Below are positions 17,775-25,103 of a stretch of 64,000 nucleotides of DNA, piece after piece. Where the stretch lies: NCBI RefSeq assembly GCF_004363095.1, contig NZ_SNYO01000002.1, forward strand, positions 868,001 to 932,000, read 5' to 3'. Position 1 is the first letter of the stretch. Each line of letters begins with the position of its first letter. A program made the translations under genes and the position numbers. This stretch comes from Actinomycetospora succinea. GTDB taxonomy: Bacteria; Actinomycetota; Actinomycetes; Mycobacteriales; Pseudonocardiaceae. The notes below the pieces were generated by a model, which was given only the letters and a program-made list of their open reading frames with translations, ran no database searches and was not told the origin of the DNA.

Positions 17775-19427
17775 TCAGCCGTCGGCCGAGTCCGACCCGC
17801 CGCCGCCGTCCGAGCCGCCGCCGTCGTGACCGCCGCCGCTCGAGCCGCCGTCGTGACCGCCGCCGCTCGACTCGAAGCCGCCGCCGCCGTGCTCGAACCC
17901 ACCGTCGTCGGAGCCGCCCGAGTGGCTGCTGCCGCCGGAGCCCACCGACTCGAGGACGGGCTCCTCCTGCTGCTGCTCCTCGAAGCCACCCGACGACGGC
18001 GAGTCGTCGATCGGCTCCGGGGTCGACGTGCCGGTGTCGCCACCGTTGCCGCTGCCGTGGAAGACCAGGCCGCCGTCCTCGTTCGACTCGGACTCGGGCG
18101 CCTGGTCGACGCCGCCCGCTCCGCCAAAGGGGTCGTCGTCGGGGAACGGGCTGGTCTGCACCGGCTCGTCGATGCCGCCCGTCGGGTCGGGCTCGTCGAT
18201 CCCGCCCGTGGGGTCGGGCTGGGGCTCGTCGATGCCACCCGTCGGGTCGGGCTCGTCGATGCCGCCCGTGGGGTCGGGCTGGGGCTCGTCGATCCCGCCC
18301 GTCGGGTCGGGCTGCGGCTCGTCGATGCCACCCGTGGGGTCGGTCGGCGTCGTCTCCCCGGTGTCGGGCGGGGTCGTCTCGCCCGTGTCGGGCGGGGTCG
18401 TCTCCCCGGTGTCGGGCGGGGTCGTCTCGCCCGTGTCGGGCGGGGTCGTCTCGCCCGTGTCGGGCGGGGTCGTCTCGCCCGTGTCCGGCGGGGTCGTCTC
18501 GCCCGTGTCGGGCGGGGTCGTCTCGCCCGTGTCCGGCGGGGTCGTCTCGCCCGTGTCCGGCGGGGTCGTCTCGCCCGTGTCCGGCGGGGTCGTCTCGCCC
18601 GTGTCCGGCGGGGTCGTCTCACCCGTGTCCGGCGGGGTCGTCTCGCCACCGGTGCCCGGCCACGGCTCGGGCTCGGGCGCGCCCGGCGTGGGCGTGGGCA
18701 TGCCCTCGTCGTCGATCGGCGGCATCGGCGGGACGTGCGGCGGCGGGGTCGGGTGCGGGTGGGTCTGGTACCAGTCGTCCGGGTCCGGGCACCCCTCCGG
18801 CCGCGGCGCGTCCGGGCAGTAGTCCGGGTTGTAGCCCTCGGGGCAGTGCACCGGGTGGTAGCACTCCGGGTTGTAGTGCGGGTGCCAGCAGTACGGGTTG
18901 TGGATCGGGTGGAAGCCCCACTGGTTGTGGACCTCGTGGTAGCAGTGCGGGTTCCACACCGGGTCGTACTCGTACGGGTCGCAGTAGTGACCCGAGGGCT
19001 CGAGGTTGTCGTACAGGTACCCGCAGTCGGGCGGGCAGTACGTCGCGTGCATCGGGCAGTTGTAGTCACGGGGCAGGCAGCCCTGCTCGACGTACGTGGC
19101 GCAGCTGTCGTAGGGCGGGCACTCGGGCTTGATGTCGCCCTCGCCCGACGGGTACGGGTAGGTGGGCCACCCGGGGTCGGTGTCGTCCGGGTCCGTGCTG
19201 TCGTCCGGAGGGGTCGTGCCGTCGTCCGGCGGGGTCGTCCCGTCGTCCGGAGGGGTCGTCCCGTCGTCCGGAGGGGTGGTGCCGTCGTCCGGAGGGGTCG
19301 TCCCGTCGTCCGGAGGGATCGGGGCGGGCGTGTCGCCGCCGGCCGGGGGCACGGTGGGGTCGACGTCGCTCGCGGGGTCGCCGGCCGGCTGGGTCGGGAG
19401 GTTCGCGGGGCTCACGGGGATGGTCAT
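17775..19427 (-). CDS. Cys/His/Tyr-rich tandem-repeat protein of unknown function (IniB position)
   Basis: 550 residues from ATG 19427. No family recognised. In order: a Pro/Asp segment with six PPDDGTT units (about 38-79); a striking core at about 103-213 with 13 cysteines and many His, Tyr and Pro (CYHEVHNQWGFHPIHNPYC); a Pro linker; twelve ETTPPDTG units; several GGIDEPQPDPT units; and a Gly/Ser/Asp-rich tail. No signal peptide or membrane helix is evident. The core could bind metal or be cross-linked by disulfides or tyrosines, and the repeats look like wall-spanning spacers; both are inference. It has its own copy of the shared operator 86 nt upstream and precedes the dynamin operon, the place iniB has in mycobacteria. 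Confidence 0.8.
   Translation of the reverse strand: MTIPVSPANLPTQPAGDPASDVDPTVPPAGGDTPAPIPPDDGTTPPDDGTTPPDDGTTPPDDGTTPPDDGTTPPDDSTDPDDTDPGWPTYPYPSGEGDIKPECPPYDSCATYVEQGCLPRDYNCPMHATYCPPDCGYLYDNLEPSGHYCDPYEYDPVWNPHCYHEVHNQWGFHPIHNPYCWHPHYNPECYHPVHCPEGYNPDYCPDAPRPEGCPDPDDWYQTHPHPTPPPHVPPMPPIDDEGMPTPTPGAPEPEPWPGTGGETTPPDTGETTPPDTGETTPPDTGETTPPDTGETTPPDTGETTPPDTGETTPPDTGETTPPDTGETTPPDTGETTPPDTGETTPPDTGETTPPDTGETTPTDPTGGIDEPQPDPTGGIDEPQPDPTGGIDEPDPTGGIDEPQPDPTGGIDEPDPTGGIDEPVQTSPFPDDDPFGGAGGVDQAPESESNEDGGLVFHGSGNGGDTGTSTPEPIDDSPSSGGFEEQQQEEPVLESVGSGGSSHSGGSDDGGFEHGGGGFESSGGGHDGGSSGGGHDGGGSDGGGGSDSADG
18361..18648. repeat. 24-bp coding tandem repeat, 12 copies
   Basis: Twelve head-to-tail copies of a 24-nt unit beginning gtgtcSggcggggtcgtc on the plus strand, differing mostly at one C/G position and one C/G wobble. 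On the coding (minus) strand each encodes ETTPPDTG. The near identity at synonymous sites points to recent expansion by slippage or unequal crossing-over. Confidence 0.95.
19200..19325. repeat. 21-bp coding tandem repeat, 6 copies
   Basis: Six copies of a 21-nt unit (gtcgtccggaggggtcgtSCC on the plus strand), the sixth diverged at its end. It encodes PPDDGTT in the N-terminal part of the repeat protein. Confidence 0.92.
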
Positions 19428-19513
19428 GACGGTCTCGTTCCGTTCCGGGGAGGACCGGTGTGCCGGCCCGCTGTCTCGGTCTGGGCACAAGACTGCGGGC
19501 GCCGGGACCCCCC

Positions 19514-19534
19514 GTCATGAGCAGCGCACTACTC
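19514..19534 (-). promoter_or_regulatory. shared inverted repeat operator, copy 3
   Basis: Plus strand GTCATGAGCAGCG then CACTACTC, one base longer in the middle than the other two copies. GATGAC follows, so GTCAT and ATGAC frame the site symmetrically (19514-19540). It lies 86 nt before the start of the Cys/His-rich repeat protein. Confidence 0.68.
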
Positions 19535-19604
19535 GATGACCACCGCGGTTGCTCGGGGATTACTCGGTCCCGGGCGACGAACGCCCGGCGACCCGGTCCG
19601 GGGA

Positions 19605-19644
19605 CGTGAGTAGCGGGCGGGAACGGCCGCGATCGCTACTCACG
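19605..19644. terminator. hairpin with GAGTAG/CTACTC arms downstream of the flippase-like gene
   Basis: Perfect 11-bp arms CGTGAGTAGCG (19605-19615) and CGCTACTCACG (19634-19644) around 18 bases. It sits 14 bp beyond the stop of the minus-strand gene ending at 19659, so it can serve as its terminator. The arms also carry the GAGTAG/CTACTC half-sites of the nearby operators, so a regulatory role is possible. Confidence 0.5.
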
Positions 19645-19658
19645 ACGGGCCCGGGAAG

Positions 19659-20804
19659 TCAGCCCGGGCCGCGGCGCAGGCGGCCGGCGGAGGCGTCCTG
19701 CTCGCCGCGCGTCGGCGCGACGTCGTCCGACGCGACGTCGGCCTCGGGCTCGTCGTCGGCGATCGCCGACGGCGTCTCCTTCGCGTGGATGACGAACCAG
19801 GCGATCCAGCCCGCGATCGCGACGCCGACGAAGCTGACGAGGCGGTAGAGCAGCACCGCCGCGAGGGCGGGCCGCGACGGGACGCCGCCCGCGACCAGCG
19901 CGGCCAGCAGCGCGCCGTCGACGAGCCCGAGGCCGCCCGGCAGGAACGCCGCGCTCGAGGCGGCGGTGGCGGCGGCGTAGGCGACGAGCACCAGCGCGAG
20001 CGTCATGCCCCGCGCGCCGACGGCGGCACAGCAGGCCGCGAGGCAGGCGATGTCGAGGATCCAGTTGGCGAGCGCGGAGGTGCCGACGACGAGGCGGCCG
20101 CGTCCCTTGAGCTCGATGAGCTGGAGCGCGGCGATCTGCTCGGCGAGCTCGGGGACACCGCTCTCGCGGGGCTTGCGGCGCACGCGATTGACCGCGCGCA
20201 GCCCCCACGACCCCGCCGTGACGAGCAGGCCGGGCCGCTTGGCGACGACGATGACGCCGGCACCCAGCGCGGCGACGCCGACGATCTGCAGGATCAGCCA
20301 GGGCAGCGAGGTCGGGCGGCCGCCGACCACGAGCGCGGACCCCAGGGCGATCGCGGCGAGGGCCAGGCTGGCCGCGACGCCGCCGGCGACCATCGTCCAG
20401 GTGGTGGCGGGTCCCGTGGCGCCCCAGGCCCGGCGCCGCTTGTAGGTGTAGGCCGTCGACAGCGCGGCGCCGCCGGGCACGGTGAGGTGCAGCGCGTTGG
20501 CGGCGAGCGTGGCCATCGTGACCGCGCCCAGCGACACCCGGACCGCGGCCGCGACGAGCAGGCGGTGGTGCAGGATCGAGAAGGCGATCAGCGCGCCGGC
20601 CTCGCAGGCGACGGCGACCGCGACCCACATCGGGTCGGCACCGACCAGGGCCGCTCCCGCGTCCTTCACGGTGGGCCACACGATGACGATGCCGGTCGTG
20701 ATGGCCGCCGCCACCACGATCCCGGTGGCGATCCGCAGCAGCCTCCGGGTGCGCGGGGAGGCGCCCGACAGTCCCGCCGACGCGGTGGTCACGGTCGCAC
20801 TCAC
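19659..20804 (-). CDS. LPG synthase TM-region / YbhN (UPF0104) family integral membrane protein
   Basis: About 381 residues from GTG 20804; a GTG at 20825 is the alternative, but AGGAGG (20817-20822) would then be inside the gene. Around eight hydrophobic helices, with the family's marks LTVPGGAALSTAYTY and FLPGGLGLVDGALLAAL. The family is the membrane half of lysyl-phosphatidylglycerol synthases (flippase-like); here no aminoacyl-transferase domain is attached, so lipid transport rather than lysinylation is likely. Substrate unknown. It is alone on its strand next to the envelope block, but lacks an operator of the shared type at its start. Confidence 0.85.
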   Translation of the reverse strand: MSATVTTASAGLSGASPRTRRLLRIATGIVVAAAITTGIVIVWPTVKDAGAALVGADPMWVAVAVACEAGALIAFSILHHRLLVAAAVRVSLGAVTMATLAANALHLTVPGGAALSTAYTYKRRRAWGATGPATTWTMVAGGVAASLALAAIALGSALVVGGRPTSLPWLILQIVGVAALGAGVIVVAKRPGLLVTAGSWGLRAVNRVRRKPRESGVPELAEQIAALQLIELKGRGRLVVGTSALANWILDIACLAACCAAVGARGMTLALVLVAYAAATAASSAAFLPGGLGLVDGALLAALVAGGVPSRPALAAVLLYRLVSFVGVAIAGWIAWFVIHAKETPSAIADDEPEADVASDDVAPTRGEQDASAGRLRRGPG

Positions 20805-20999
20805 CCCTCCAGTGTCCTCCTGCACGGACGTTCACCGATGGGTGACCGATCACGTCCGGCCACACGCGTGATGTCCCCCGGAGATCACCCGACCGGTGAT
20901 CGGCCGGCGACGAGCGGTCCCGCGGGTGCAGCGGTGACATGCTGCCCGATGACCTCGGCGCACCCACCGCGCCCCCGTCGGAGTCGAGGAGGAGCCGCC

Positions 21000-22061
21000 A
21001 TGAGCCGCCGCGTGGACAGCGACCTGTTGCTGGTCGGGAGCCTGCCGGTCGACTCGACCGACGAGGGGTTCCGCCGGGGCGCGGAGCTGTTCGGCGACCG
21101 CGTCGCCGCCCTGCCCGACGGGGAGTCCGGTCCGCGCGGCGCCTGGGTCGGGTACGACCGCACGACGCTGCTCGAGCCGCACCCCGACATCACCGTGCTC
21201 GCCCCGACCGGCTCGCCGACGGGCCGCGCCCGGCACGCCTACGACACCGCGCGGCTGACCGTCCGCGACGGCGTCGAGCAGCTGCGCTTCGACGCCTGGC
21301 CGCGCGTCGCCGAGACCCTCGCGTCCTACGAGCGCTTCGCCGCCCTGCGCGCCGAGGGCGTGATCCCGTCCCACCTGCGCTTCCAGGTGGGCCTGCCGTT
21401 CCCGTCGAGCGTGTTCACCGGGGCGTTCAAGGACGCCTACGCCCGGGACTGGGCCCTCGTCGGGCCGGCGCTCGAGGACCTCTGGGCGCGCGCGATCCGC
21501 GAGCTGCTCGCGGTGATCCCGCCCGCCGACCTCGCGCTGCAGTGGGACCTCGCCTACGAGGTGATCGACATCGAGGGCGTCGTCGGGTGGACCGAGGGGG
21601 ACGCGTGGGAGCGCTTCGCCGGTCCCTGGTCGCGCCTGGCCCCGCAGGTGCCCGAGGAGGTCCTCCTGGGCCTGCACCTCTGCTACGGCACGTTCCCCGA
21701 GTGGCCGATGTTCGAGGCCCGCGACATGGGCCTGATCGTGCGGATGGCCAACCACGCCGTCGCGCACGCCGGGCGCCCGGTCGACTGGGTGCACCTCGCG
21801 GGCCCGCGCTACCTGCGCAGCGAGGACGACCGCTTCTTCGCCCCGCTCGCCGACCTCGACACCCCGGACTCGCGGATCTTCCTCGGGATCGTGCTGCCGA
21901 TCGACGGCGAGGACGGGCTGCGCCGGCGCCAGACCACGGCCTCGCGGCACCTCGGCGACTTCGGCGTCGCGCAGTACTGCGGGATGGGTCGTCAGCGTGG
22001 CGAGGATCCCGCCGCGACGCTGCGCGAGCACGCCGCGGTGGTGGCCGCCGTCCGCGGGTGA
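21000..22061 (+). CDS. UROD/MetE-like superfamily protein, function unknown
   Basis: 353 residues from ATG 21000, with GAGGAGGAG upstream. The sequence has the look of a stand-alone catalytic half of cobalamin-independent methionine synthase: LLVGSLPVDSTDEGFR at the start, LQWDLAYEVIDIEG, GLHLCYGTFPEWP and the C-terminal AQYCGMGRQRGE, whose cysteines and histidine sit where MetE-type enzymes hold zinc. It is only half MetE length, as in many MetE-like proteins of degradation loci. It is 17 nt before the HMG-CoA-lyase-like gene and in the same operon, hinting at a methyl or alkyl transfer or C-C bond step in catabolism. The superfamily call is moderate. Confidence 0.65.
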   Translation: MSRRVDSDLLLVGSLPVDSTDEGFRRGAELFGDRVAALPDGESGPRGAWVGYDRTTLLEPHPDITVLAPTGSPTGRARHAYDTARLTVRDGVEQLRFDAWPRVAETLASYERFAALRAEGVIPSHLRFQVGLPFPSSVFTGAFKDAYARDWALVGPALEDLWARAIRELLAVIPPADLALQWDLAYEVIDIEGVVGWTEGDAWERFAGPWSRLAPQVPEEVLLGLHLCYGTFPEWPMFEARDMGLIVRMANHAVAHAGRPVDWVHLAGPRYLRSEDDRFFAPLADLDTPDSRIFLGIVLPIDGEDGLRRRQTTASRHLGDFGVAQYCGMGRQRGEDPAATLREHAAVVAAVRG

Positions 22062-22078
22062 GGGGCAGGATCGGGCCC

Positions 22079-22966
22079 GTGGTCGGCATCGTGGAGGTGA
22101 GCCCGCGCGACGGGCTCCAGAACGAACGGGCGCTGCTGGAGACGGGCGCGAAGATCGAGCTGATCGAGCGGGCCACGGCGGCCGGCGCGCGGCGCATCGA
22201 GGCGGTGTCGTTCGTGCACCCGAAGCTGGTGCCGGCGATGGCCGACGCCGAGGCGGTGATGGAGGGCCTGCACCGGGCCGAGGGCGTCTCGTACATCGGG
22301 CTGGTGCTCAACCGGCGCGGCTGGGACCGGGCGGTGCAGGCCGGCGTCGACGAGGTCAACGTCGTCGTGCCGGCCTCCGACGGGTTCGCCAAGGCCAACC
22401 AGAACTCGACGACAGACGCGCTCACCGAGGTCGCCGAGGAGGTGCTCGCCGAGGCGGCCGGGCGCGACCTGTTCGCGTCGCTGACGATCGCGACGTCGTT
22501 CGGGTGCCCGTTCGACGGCGAGGTCGACCCGGACCGTGTGGTCGAGGTGGCCCGCCGCGGCGCCGCGGCCGGGGCGAAGGAGATCGCCATCGCCGACACC
22601 ATCGGCGTCGGCGTCCCCACCCACGTCCGCACCCTGCTCGACGGGGTGCGGGCGGTCGCCCCGGACGCGCTCATGCGCGCGCACTTCCACAACACCCGCA
22701 ACACCGGCTTCGCCAACGCCGTCGCCGCGCTCGAGTGGGGCGTCGACTGGCTCGACTCGTCCAACGGCGGCATCGGCGGCTGCCCGTTCGCCCCGGCGGC
22801 CACCGGCAACATCGCCACCGAGGACCTCGTCTACCTCCTCGACCGGATGGGCCACCCGACCGGTCTCGACCTCGACGCGCTGCTGCCGATCGCGGGCTTC
22901 CTGTCCGACCAGCTCGGCTACACCGTCCCCGCCCTGCTGCCGCGCGCCGGCACGTTCCCCGGCTGA
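22079..22966 (+). CDS. hydroxymethylglutaryl-CoA lyase family protein
   Basis: 295 residues. The N-terminus VEVSPRDGLQNE is the family's metal-binding loop; FGCPFDGEV, ADTIGVGVPTHV, HFHNTRNTGFAN (HxH metal ligands) and GIGGCPFAPAATGN with the catalytic cysteine are all present. The enzyme cleaves 3-hydroxy-3-methylglutaryl-CoA to acetyl-CoA and acetoacetate, or a related 3-hydroxyacyl-CoA. GTG 22079 is chosen for the AGGGGCAGGA before it; GTG 22058, overlapping the previous stop as GTGA, is possible and would add seven residues. Followed after 17 nt by an aldehyde dehydrogenase. Confidence 0.9.
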   Translation: MVGIVEVSPRDGLQNERALLETGAKIELIERATAAGARRIEAVSFVHPKLVPAMADAEAVMEGLHRAEGVSYIGLVLNRRGWDRAVQAGVDEVNVVVPASDGFAKANQNSTTDALTEVAEEVLAEAAGRDLFASLTIATSFGCPFDGEVDPDRVVEVARRGAAAGAKEIAIADTIGVGVPTHVRTLLDGVRAVAPDALMRAHFHNTRNTGFANAVAALEWGVDWLDSSNGGIGGCPFAPAATGNIATEDLVYLLDRMGHPTGLDLDALLPIAGFLSDQLGYTVPALLPRAGTFPG

Positions 22967-22983
22967 CACCCCAAGGAGCATTC

Positions 22984-24456
22984 GTGAGCGAGCTCGAGCA
23001 GCTGTCCATGCTGATCGGCGGGAAGCCGACCGGTGCGATCTCGGGGAGGACGTTCACCTCCGAGAACCCCTACACCGGTCAGCCGTGGGCCGACATCCCC
23101 GACGGCGGCACGGAGGACGTCGACGCCGCCGTGGGCGCCGCCCGCGCCGCGCTGGACGGCGAGTGGGGCCGGATGACGGGCTTCGCCCGCGCGGCGCGGC
23201 TGCGCAGGCTGGCGGAGCTGATCGGCGAGAACGCCGAGCGGCTCGCGCGCCTCGAGGTCAACGACTCCGGCAAGCTCTACCGCGAGATGCTCGGGCAGCT
23301 CCAGGGCCTGGGCGGCTGGTACCACTACTACGCGGGGCTCGCGGACAAGATCGAGGGCGCGCAGATCCCCTCGCCGAACCCGAACTACCTCGTCTACACG
23401 CGCCGCGAGCCGGTCGGGGTCGTCGCGGCGATCACGCCCTGGAACTCGCCGCTGCTGCTGATGAGCTGGAAGGTCGCGCCGGCCCTGGCCGCCGGCTGCA
23501 CCGTGGTCATCAAGCCCTCGGAGCACGCGCCCGGCTCGACGCTCGGGTTCGCCGAGCTGATCAAGGAAGCCGGCATCCCCGACGGCGTGGTCAACGTCGT
23601 GACGTCCTCCACCGGTGCCGCCGGCGCTCACCTCGCCGCGCACGAGGGTGTCGACAAGGTCGCGTTCACCGGCTCGACGGCGACCGGGCGCAAGGTGGCC
23701 GCGGCGGCCGCCGAGAAGCTGCACCCCGCCACGCTCGAGCTCGGCGGGAAGTCGCCGCAGGTCGTGTTCCCGGACGCCGACCTGCAGGCGGCGGCGAACG
23801 GGCTCGTGGCCGGCGTGTTCGCCGCGACCGGGCAGACGTGCATGGCGGGCTCGCGGCTGGTGGTGCACGAGGACGTCCACGACGAGCTCGTGCGGCTGGT
23901 GGCCGAGCGCGCCTCGCAGATCAAGCTCGGCGACCCGTTCGGCGCGGACACCGAGATGGGCCCGGTCGCCAACAAGATGCAGTACGAGAAGGTCGTCGGC
24001 TACCTGTCCACCGCGCGCGACGAGGGCGCGACCGTGGCGTACGGCGGGGTCGCCGACGAGGGCCTCGGGGGCTACTTCGTCCAGCCGACCGTGCTCTCGG
24101 TGAAGCCGACCGACACGGTGTTCCGCGAGGAGGTCTTCGGGCCCGTGCTCGCCGCGGTGACGTTCACCGACGAGGACGACGCGGTCAAGCTCGCCAACGA
24201 CACCCCGTACGGCCTCGCGGGTGCGGTGTGGACGAAGGACGTGCACCGCGCGCACCGCGTGGCGGCGAAGATCAAGGCGGGGTCGGTGTGGATCAACGCC
24301 TACCGCGTCGTCGCGCCGAGCGTGCCGTTCGGCGGCTTCGGCGACTCGGGCATCGGCCGCGAGAACGGCGTCCACGGCATCGACGCCTACCTCGAGACCA
24401 AGGCCGTCTGGGTGGAGCTCACCGGCGGCACCCGCGACCCGTTCACGCTGGGCTGA
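22984..24456 (+). CDS. NAD(P)-dependent aldehyde dehydrogenase
   Basis: 490 residues from GTG 22984, with AAGGAG 5 nt upstream. ALDH signatures: ITPWNSPLLL, FTGSTATGRKV (cofactor loop), catalytic base in LELGGKSPQ and nucleophilic cysteine in GQTCMAGSR, then EEVFGPVL and PFGGFGDSGIGRE. It oxidises an aldehyde to the acid; with the lyase-like and MetE-like genes it forms a three-gene catabolic unit whose substrate is unknown. The unit ends at the 50-bp palindrome starting 5 bp after the stop. Confidence 0.93.
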   Translation: MSELEQLSMLIGGKPTGAISGRTFTSENPYTGQPWADIPDGGTEDVDAAVGAARAALDGEWGRMTGFARAARLRRLAELIGENAERLARLEVNDSGKLYREMLGQLQGLGGWYHYYAGLADKIEGAQIPSPNPNYLVYTRREPVGVVAAITPWNSPLLLMSWKVAPALAAGCTVVIKPSEHAPGSTLGFAELIKEAGIPDGVVNVVTSSTGAAGAHLAAHEGVDKVAFTGSTATGRKVAAAAAEKLHPATLELGGKSPQVVFPDADLQAAANGLVAGVFAATGQTCMAGSRLVVHEDVHDELVRLVAERASQIKLGDPFGADTEMGPVANKMQYEKVVGYLSTARDEGATVAYGGVADEGLGGYFVQPTVLSVKPTDTVFREEVFGPVLAAVTFTDEDDAVKLANDTPYGLAGAVWTKDVHRAHRVAAKIKAGSVWINAYRVVAPSVPFGGFGDSGIGRENGVHGIDAYLETKAVWVELTGGTRDPFTLG

Positions 24457-24461
24457 TGCTT

Positions 24462-24511
24462 CGCACGTGAGTGATCTGGGTCGTCATGACGACCCAGATC
24501 ACTCACGTGCG
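24462..24511. terminator. second exact 50-bp palindrome, likely bidirectional terminator
   Basis: Perfect palindrome centred between 24486 and 24487, with all 25 base pairs matching. Like the one at 2953-3002 it lies between convergent genes (aldehyde dehydrogenase and Lrp regulator) and runs into the 3' end of the minus-strand gene. The arm has CACGTGAGTGATCT, the same core with one base changed, while the inner bases (GGGTCGTCA) are unrelated. Confidence 0.75.
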
Positions 24512-24976
24512 CGCAGCGCATCGCTCCAGCAGCGGGTCGAGGCGGAACGGGACGAGCTGGCGCATGACGAGCGCGGTGGACGTCCGCTCCACGCCCGGGA
24601 CGGCGAGCAGGCTCCCGGCGATCGTGTACAGCGCGTCGGCGTTCTGGGCGACGACCTGGACGAGCAGGTCGTCGTCGCCGGCGAGCCCCACGACCTCGAC
24701 CACCTCGGGGATGCGGGCGAGCGCCTCGGTCACCTCGGCGAGGCGACGCTGGTCGACGCGCGTGGTGACGTAGGCGCGCAGCGGGTGCCCGAGCGCGGCG
24801 GGGTCGATGCGCCGGGCGAAGTCGCCGAGCACGCCCCGGCTCTCCAGGCGGGTCAGACGCGCCTGCACGGTGTTGCGCGCGAGCCCGAGGCGTTCGGCGA
24901 GCGCGACGACCGTGGCGCGCGGTTCCTCGCCGAGGGCCTGCAGCAGGCGTGCGTCGACGGCGTCGACGGGTTCCAT
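24503..24976 (-). CDS. Lrp/AsnC family transcriptional regulator
   Basis: 157 residues from ATG 24976 (GGGGAG 9 nt upstream; a GTG at 24985 has no room for a ribosome site). The N-terminal helix-turn-helix is VDARLLQALGEEPRATVVAL..RNTVQARLTRLESRGVL, followed by the ligand-binding RAM domain with VVEVVGLAGDDDLLVQV. Such regulators sense amino or 2-oxo acids. It is divergent from the AceE-type gene with 127 bp between starts, the usual place for a pathway-specific Lrp. Confidence 0.93.
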   Translation of the reverse strand: MEPVDAVDARLLQALGEEPRATVVALAERLGLARNTVQARLTRLESRGVLGDFARRIDPAALGHPLRAYVTTRVDQRRLAEVTEALARIPEVVEVVGLAGDDDLLVQVVAQNADALYTIAGSLLAVPGVERTSTALVMRQLVPFRLDPLLERCAART

Positions 24977-25103
24977 CCTGCTCACTCCCCACGGCCGACG
25001 GCACCGACGCGCTGACCATAGTGCTCATGTCCGCCCGCCCCGCTTGCGCACTTCCACCCCATGACGAACGCTTTCGGCACCGTTCTGGACCCGGAGGCCA
25101 TCG

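Noticed and set aside
18361-18648. Regular 24-bp repeats as a possible CRISPR array
   Set aside because: Units are head-to-tail with no spacers and lie in frame within a long coding sequence; no cas genes nearby.
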